Shown here one piece after another: positions 60,736 to 64,000 of a stretch of DNA of 64,000 nt. Position numbers and translations under genes: made by a program. The stretch is taken from assembly GCA_964588285.1 (NCBI GenBank), contig CAZPNX010000001.1, forward strand, positions 124,001-188,000, given 5' to 3'. The stretch's first letter is position 1. Every line of letters starts with the position of its first letter. This DNA comes from CAZPNX01 sp964588285 (lineage in GTDB: Bacteria; Edwardsbacteria; AC1; EtOH8). The notes under the pieces were generated by a model that saw only the letters and a list, made by a program, of their open reading frames with translations, was not told the origin of the DNA and did not search any database.

Positions 60736-61845
60736 TCAAATCACAAACTTCCCATCTCTATAAACCACCTTCCCGTCCGCCTCTATGTATCCCCCCTGCT
60801 TCATGTCGCACAGCATGTCCCAGTGCACCGACGACCGGTTTTTGCCCCCGGCCTCGGCGAACCCCTGTCCGATGGCCAGATGCACCGTGCCCCCAATCTT
60901 CTCGTCGAACAGCATGTTCCGGGTGAATCTATCGATGCTGTAATTGGTGCCCACCGCCACCTCGCCCAGCAGCCTGGCCCCGGCATCGGTCTCCAAAAGC
61001 TGCTGCAGCAGCTCCCGGCCCTTGGCAGCCTCGGCCTTGACCACCTTCCCCTTGTCGAACTCCAGGCGGATGTCCTCTATCTCCCGCCCGCCGTAGATGC
61101 CGGGAAAACTGAAGCGGATCCGGCCCTGGGCCGAATCCTCCACCGGGCTGGTGAAAACCTCGCCGTCCGGAAAATTCTCGTGGCCGCAGCAATTGACCCA
61201 CTTCCGGCCGCCGACGGCAAGGGTGAGGTCGGTGCCTTCCGCGATTATCCTCAGCTTCTCCACCCTGTCCAGCAGGCGGCAGATCCTCTCCTGCTCTTGT
61301 TCCACCTCCCTCCAGCGCGCCACCGGATCCTGGTCATCCACCAGACAGCAGCGGTAAACAAAGTCCTGGTATTCGGCCAGCGACATGCTGGCCTCCTGGG
61401 CGTTGGCCGCCGAGGGGTGCAGGGTGCCGCACCAGCGAAGCTGGCCCTTGGCCATCCGCTCGAAGAATATCTGGCGATAGCCGGCCACGCCCTGGGACTG
61501 CCACTTGATCCGCTCGGCCGGGATGCTGGTGAACATCCGGGTGTTGGCGCTGCCCATTAGGGTCAGCACCGCGTCCATGGTCTTGATGGCCTCCAGTTCA
61601 TGGGAGTGCATGTATTTTATCTGTTCCTGGCTGCCCTGGCGCAGCAGTATCTCCTGGAGCTCCTCGCTGGTGATCTTGACCACGGGATGGGCCCCTAGGG
61701 CCACTGCCTGGCGGTAGCATTCCCGAATGAGGGGCATAGCGAAGGAGCCGCCTTGGATGAGGACGCGGTCTCCAGCCTTAAGCCCCAGGGAGTACCTCAT
61801 CACCACCTCGGCCTGTCTGGATAATCTCTGGTCCATTTGGTCCAC
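60736..61845 (-). CDS. M29-family metal-dependent aminopeptidase
   Basis: 369 residues. N-F-P-D-G-E-V-F-T-S-P (metal ligand E), G-T-N-Y-S-I-D, H-L-A-I-G-Q-G-F and S-S-V-H-W-D-M identify the AmpS/aminopeptidase T family, which removes N-terminal residues with two cobalt or zinc ions. G-G-S-F-A-M-P-L near residue 32 is also typical. AGGAAG lies upstream of the ATG. It ends with a clear terminator. Confidence 0.93.
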   Translation of the reverse strand: MDQMDQRLSRQAEVVMRYSLGLKAGDRVLIQGGSFAMPLIRECYRQAVALGAHPVVKITSEELQEILLRQGSQEQIKYMHSHELEAIKTMDAVLTLMGSANTRMFTSIPAERIKWQSQGVAGYRQIFFERMAKGQLRWCGTLHPSAANAQEASMSLAEYQDFVYRCCLVDDQDPVARWREVEQEQERICRLLDRVEKLRIIAEGTDLTLAVGGRKWVNCCGHENFPDGEVFTSPVEDSAQGRIRFSFPGIYGGREIEDIRLEFDKGKVVKAEAAKGRELLQQLLETDAGARLLGEVAVGTNYSIDRFTRNMLFDEKIGGTVHLAIGQGFAEAGGKNRSSVHWDMLCDMKQGGYIEADGKVVYRDGKFVI

Positions 61846-61890
61846 TCTTCCTGATCTATATGTTTTTGGATCGGTCTTGATGCATAGAAA

Positions 61891-63873
61891 TTAGTAGTTG
61901 GTCCTGATGGGCAGGACCACGGTGGTGATGCCCTGCCATTGCAGGCGGCGCTGGATGGCGAACGGCGTCTCGTTGTGCAGCAGGCGCTGGAAAACGCTTT
62001 CCCGGGGAAAGATCAGCCGGCTGGTGAAAACGGTGCACCGGGGAAACTCCTTGGCCAGCCCCTGGCACAGCTGGCTGACGGTCTCCACTACCTCGGTGCC
62101 GGTGTCGTAGCGGTATTCGGCCGCCAGCCCGAAATCGTGGGCCACGTCGACATAAAGCTGCAAGGATTTCTCCACCGAGGCCTTGAGGGCGTCAACCTCC
62201 TTGGAACCCTTGAAGGCCCCGGAATCCACCACTGCCGCCGAGACGAAAATGAAGTTCTTATAGAGCCGGGGAAAGCTGCGGATGACCGACATCAGGGTGT
62301 GAACTCCGAAGCCGTTGTAGCCGTTGACCAGGACTATGGCCGTCATCTCCTTGGGATTGACCGGCGCCACTTTCTTCTTCTCAGCCACCGGGATGTCCAG
62401 CAGGATCTCGTCCAGCTGGCGGCTGCCCCGGCGCACCGTCTCGTAGTGGTTGCGGATGCGGTAGCAGATGACGATCAGGCCGGTGGTGATCACCAGGGTC
62501 AGCCAGCCCCCGTGGGCGAACTTCTCCACCACGGCTATGGTCAGGATGGTCAGACAGAGGATGAAGCCGACGCCGAAAATGAACAGCTCCTTTCTCCACT
62601 TTGGTTCCCTCTCCCTGTTGGCGGCGAAATACCGGAACATGCCGGCCTGGGAGAGAGAGAAGTCCAGAAAGACATTGATGGAGTACATGATCACCAGGGT
62701 GGTAACGTGCCCCCCGGTGTAGAACAGCAGGGCCAGTGAGGCCAGGCCCATCATCATCACCCCGTTGTTCATGGTCAGCCGCTCCGAAAGCGAGGCAAAG
62801 CGGTGGGGAAACCAGGAGTCCACCGCCATGTTGGCCATCACCCTGGGGCCGTCGATGAAACCGGTCTGGGCGGCCACAAAAAGCAGGGCCCCCTCGGAGA
62901 CGATGGTCACCAGGGCCAAAACATTGCCCAGCGGCCATCGGCCGTAGAGGGCGTCGGCCAGGACCGCGTTGAGGGTCCTTCCCTCCTCCGGCTGGACCCG
63001 CAGCAGCAGGTAGCAGATCAGCAGGCCGCCGGCGGTGAAGGCCAAGGAGCCGGCCATCAGGGCCATGGTGTTCTTCCCGGTCTGCACCTTGGGCTCCCGC
63101 ATCACCTGAAGTCCGTTGGCCACGGCCTCGATCCCGGTGTAGGTGCCGGCCCCCATGGAATAGGCCCGGACCAATATGGCCAGTACCCCCCACAGTCCGA
63201 TGGCCGCCAGGTCGGATCTCAGACTGCCATGGATCTCTGAGGCCACCGGAAGAAACTGGGTGGTATGGCTGAAAATCCCGTAAAGGATCATCAGGACGTG
63301 GGTCAGGAAGAAAACGGCGAAAATGGGGGCCAGAAACGAAACCGACTCCTTGACCCCGCGCAGGTTGAGGATGATCAGCACCAGGATCAGAAGAGCACAG
63401 AAGGGTATCTTGTAGGCATGGTAGCCCAGCGGCAGGAAGCTGAACAGGGCATCGCCGCAGGCGGCAATGGAGACGGTGATGGTCAAAACATAGTCCACCA
63501 GCAGAGCGCAGCCCGAGACCACCCCCACCCTTTTGCTCAGGGTATGGGTGGTTACGATGTAGCCGCCGCCCCCGTGGGGAAAGTGCTCGATGATCCGGGA
63601 ATAGGCATAGGAGATGATGAGCACCGTCACCGCTGTGGCCAGGGCGATGAACACCAATAGGTAGGTATGCGGGCCCAGAGCCCGGAAGGCCTCCTCCGGG
63701 CCGTAGGAGGAGGAGGAAAGGCCGTCGGCCCCCAGGCCGATCCAGGCCAGCAGGGCCACCAGCGATATCTTGTGGAAGATCTTCGGATCCTCGACATCCT
63801 TGGGCTTGCCCAACAGCAGGCTCCGCAGTTTGCCGAAGAACCTGGAGATATATTCCGACTCGGTGAATGCCAT
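61891..63873 (-). CDS. KimA-like APC-superfamily potassium importer
   Basis: 660 residues from ATG 63873. The start Y-G-P-E-E, G-G-G-Y-I-V-T and I-L-N-L-R-G-V-K-E-S match KimA, and the cytoplasmic C-terminal domain ends in L-L-H-N-E-T-P-F-A-I-Q-R-R-L. There are about twelve membrane spans (~30-440) and a C-terminal regulatory domain (~470-660). KimA in Bacillus is a high-affinity potassium importer inhibited by c-di-AMP. An amino-acid permease role is possible. A terminator-like hairpin in the leader suggests attenuation. Confidence 0.82.
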   Translation of the reverse strand: MAFTESEYISRFFGKLRSLLLGKPKDVEDPKIFHKISLVALLAWIGLGADGLSSSSYGPEEAFRALGPHTYLLVFIALATAVTVLIISYAYSRIIEHFPHGGGGYIVTTHTLSKRVGVVSGCALLVDYVLTITVSIAACGDALFSFLPLGYHAYKIPFCALLILVLIILNLRGVKESVSFLAPIFAVFFLTHVLMILYGIFSHTTQFLPVASEIHGSLRSDLAAIGLWGVLAILVRAYSMGAGTYTGIEAVANGLQVMREPKVQTGKNTMALMAGSLAFTAGGLLICYLLLRVQPEEGRTLNAVLADALYGRWPLGNVLALVTIVSEGALLFVAAQTGFIDGPRVMANMAVDSWFPHRFASLSERLTMNNGVMMMGLASLALLFYTGGHVTTLVIMYSINVFLDFSLSQAGMFRYFAANREREPKWRKELFIFGVGFILCLTILTIAVVEKFAHGGWLTLVITTGLIVICYRIRNHYETVRRGSRQLDEILLDIPVAEKKKVAPVNPKEMTAIVLVNGYNGFGVHTLMSVIRSFPRLYKNFIFVSAAVVDSGAFKGSKEVDALKASVEKSLQLYVDVAHDFGLAAEYRYDTGTEVVETVSQLCQGLAKEFPRCTVFTSRLIFPRESVFQRLLHNETPFAIQRRLQWQGITTVVLPIRTNY

Positions 63874-63921
63874 GAATCGACCGCTTACGGTCGTACCTTT
63901 CGGATGAGTTTTCCGGTTTAT

Positions 63922-63965
63922 AAAAAAAAGCAAAACCCTCAGTGAAGACCACTGGAGACTTTTGC
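63922..63965 (-). terminator. Terminator-like hairpin in the leader of the KimA-like gene
   Basis: On the minus strand GCAAAA ... CAGTG / CACTG ... TTTTGC forms an interrupted stem, followed by T8 (63929-63922). It ends about 48 bases before the ATG at 63873. It may end the gene beyond the window, or serve as the off-state of a riboswitch for potassium import. The aptamer, if present, would lie beyond base 64000. Confidence 0.6.
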
Positions 63966-64000
63966 CGATCGTCGGATTATTATTTAGTTGATGGTCGGGG

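Noticed and set aside
62381..63952. A 523-codon minus-strand frame over the KimA-like gene
   Set aside because: It is an out-of-frame shadow rich in G, P and R. The KimA-like frame has the conserved motifs.
1..64000. CRISPR array, prophage or transposase genes
   Set aside because: No regularly spaced repeats and no integrase, transposase or phage structural motifs were seen.

Overview
The window is a dense bacterial segment in which every gene I can support lies on the minus strand, so transcription runs from base 64000 towards base 1. Genes are packed with short gaps and several ATGA or TAATG overlaps. A LpxL/HtrB-type acyltransferase, Omp85 barrels and other outer-membrane proteins point to a Gram-negative cell. 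Two secreted proteins end in a FlgD-like/T9SS-type C-terminal domain. Together with the high G+C and the mix of families, this suggests a Fibrobacteres-Chlorobi-Bacteroidetes-like or candidate-phylum bacterium (Edwardsbacteria, TA06, WOR-3 or Zixibacteria type), probably anaerobic. That placement is inference; there is no rRNA in the window.

Layout from low to high coordinate. 1-7.0 kb: a truncated multidomain secreted protein, a sugar-type ABC importer (binding protein and two permeases, no ATPase) and a secreted T9SS-CTD-like protein. 7.1-7.3 kb: tRNA-Arg(CCU), preceded by a tRNA-sized, interrupted partial copy and a near-consensus promoter. 7.3-16.3 kb: a giant secreted protein carrying a ComEC-like metallo-beta-lactamase domain, an Omp85 protein and a peptidase/propeller/barrel protein. 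16.3-19.2 kb: miaA, mutL and a small lipoprotein gene. 19.2-46.9 kb: a purine/hydantoin catabolism island. 47-60 kb: lipid A-type acyltransferase, DUF362 ferredoxin protein, an AT-rich SIR2-like gene, then dprA, obgE, coaD, rsmD, a second peptidase/propeller/barrel protein, apt, acyP, pcm and surE. 60-64 kb: a glycosyltransferase, an M29 aminopeptidase and a KimA-like potassium importer behind a leader terminator.

The island is the most interesting part. It holds two molybdenum hydroxylases (one as Mo plus 2Fe-2S subunits, one as Mo plus a fused 2Fe-2S/FAD subunit), XdhC-like and MocA-like cofactor proteins, a MOT1-type molybdate transporter, adenine deaminase, SsnA, hydantoinase, YgeY, knotted carbamoyltransferase YgeW, a dihydropyrimidine-dehydrogenase-like flavoprotein in the YgfK position, and two fold-type II PLP enzymes where other genomes carry diaminopropionate ammonia-lyase (ygeX). 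This matches the gene set linked to anaerobic purine and uric-acid breakdown in enterobacteria and gut anaerobes, but with a different redox protein and different PLP enzymes. leuS and a block of peptidase, porin-like and nitroreductase genes interrupt it.

Non-coding features include several well-formed sigma70-type promoters, intrinsic terminators, and intercistronic palindromic repeats. No CRISPR array, transposase, integrase or prophage was seen.
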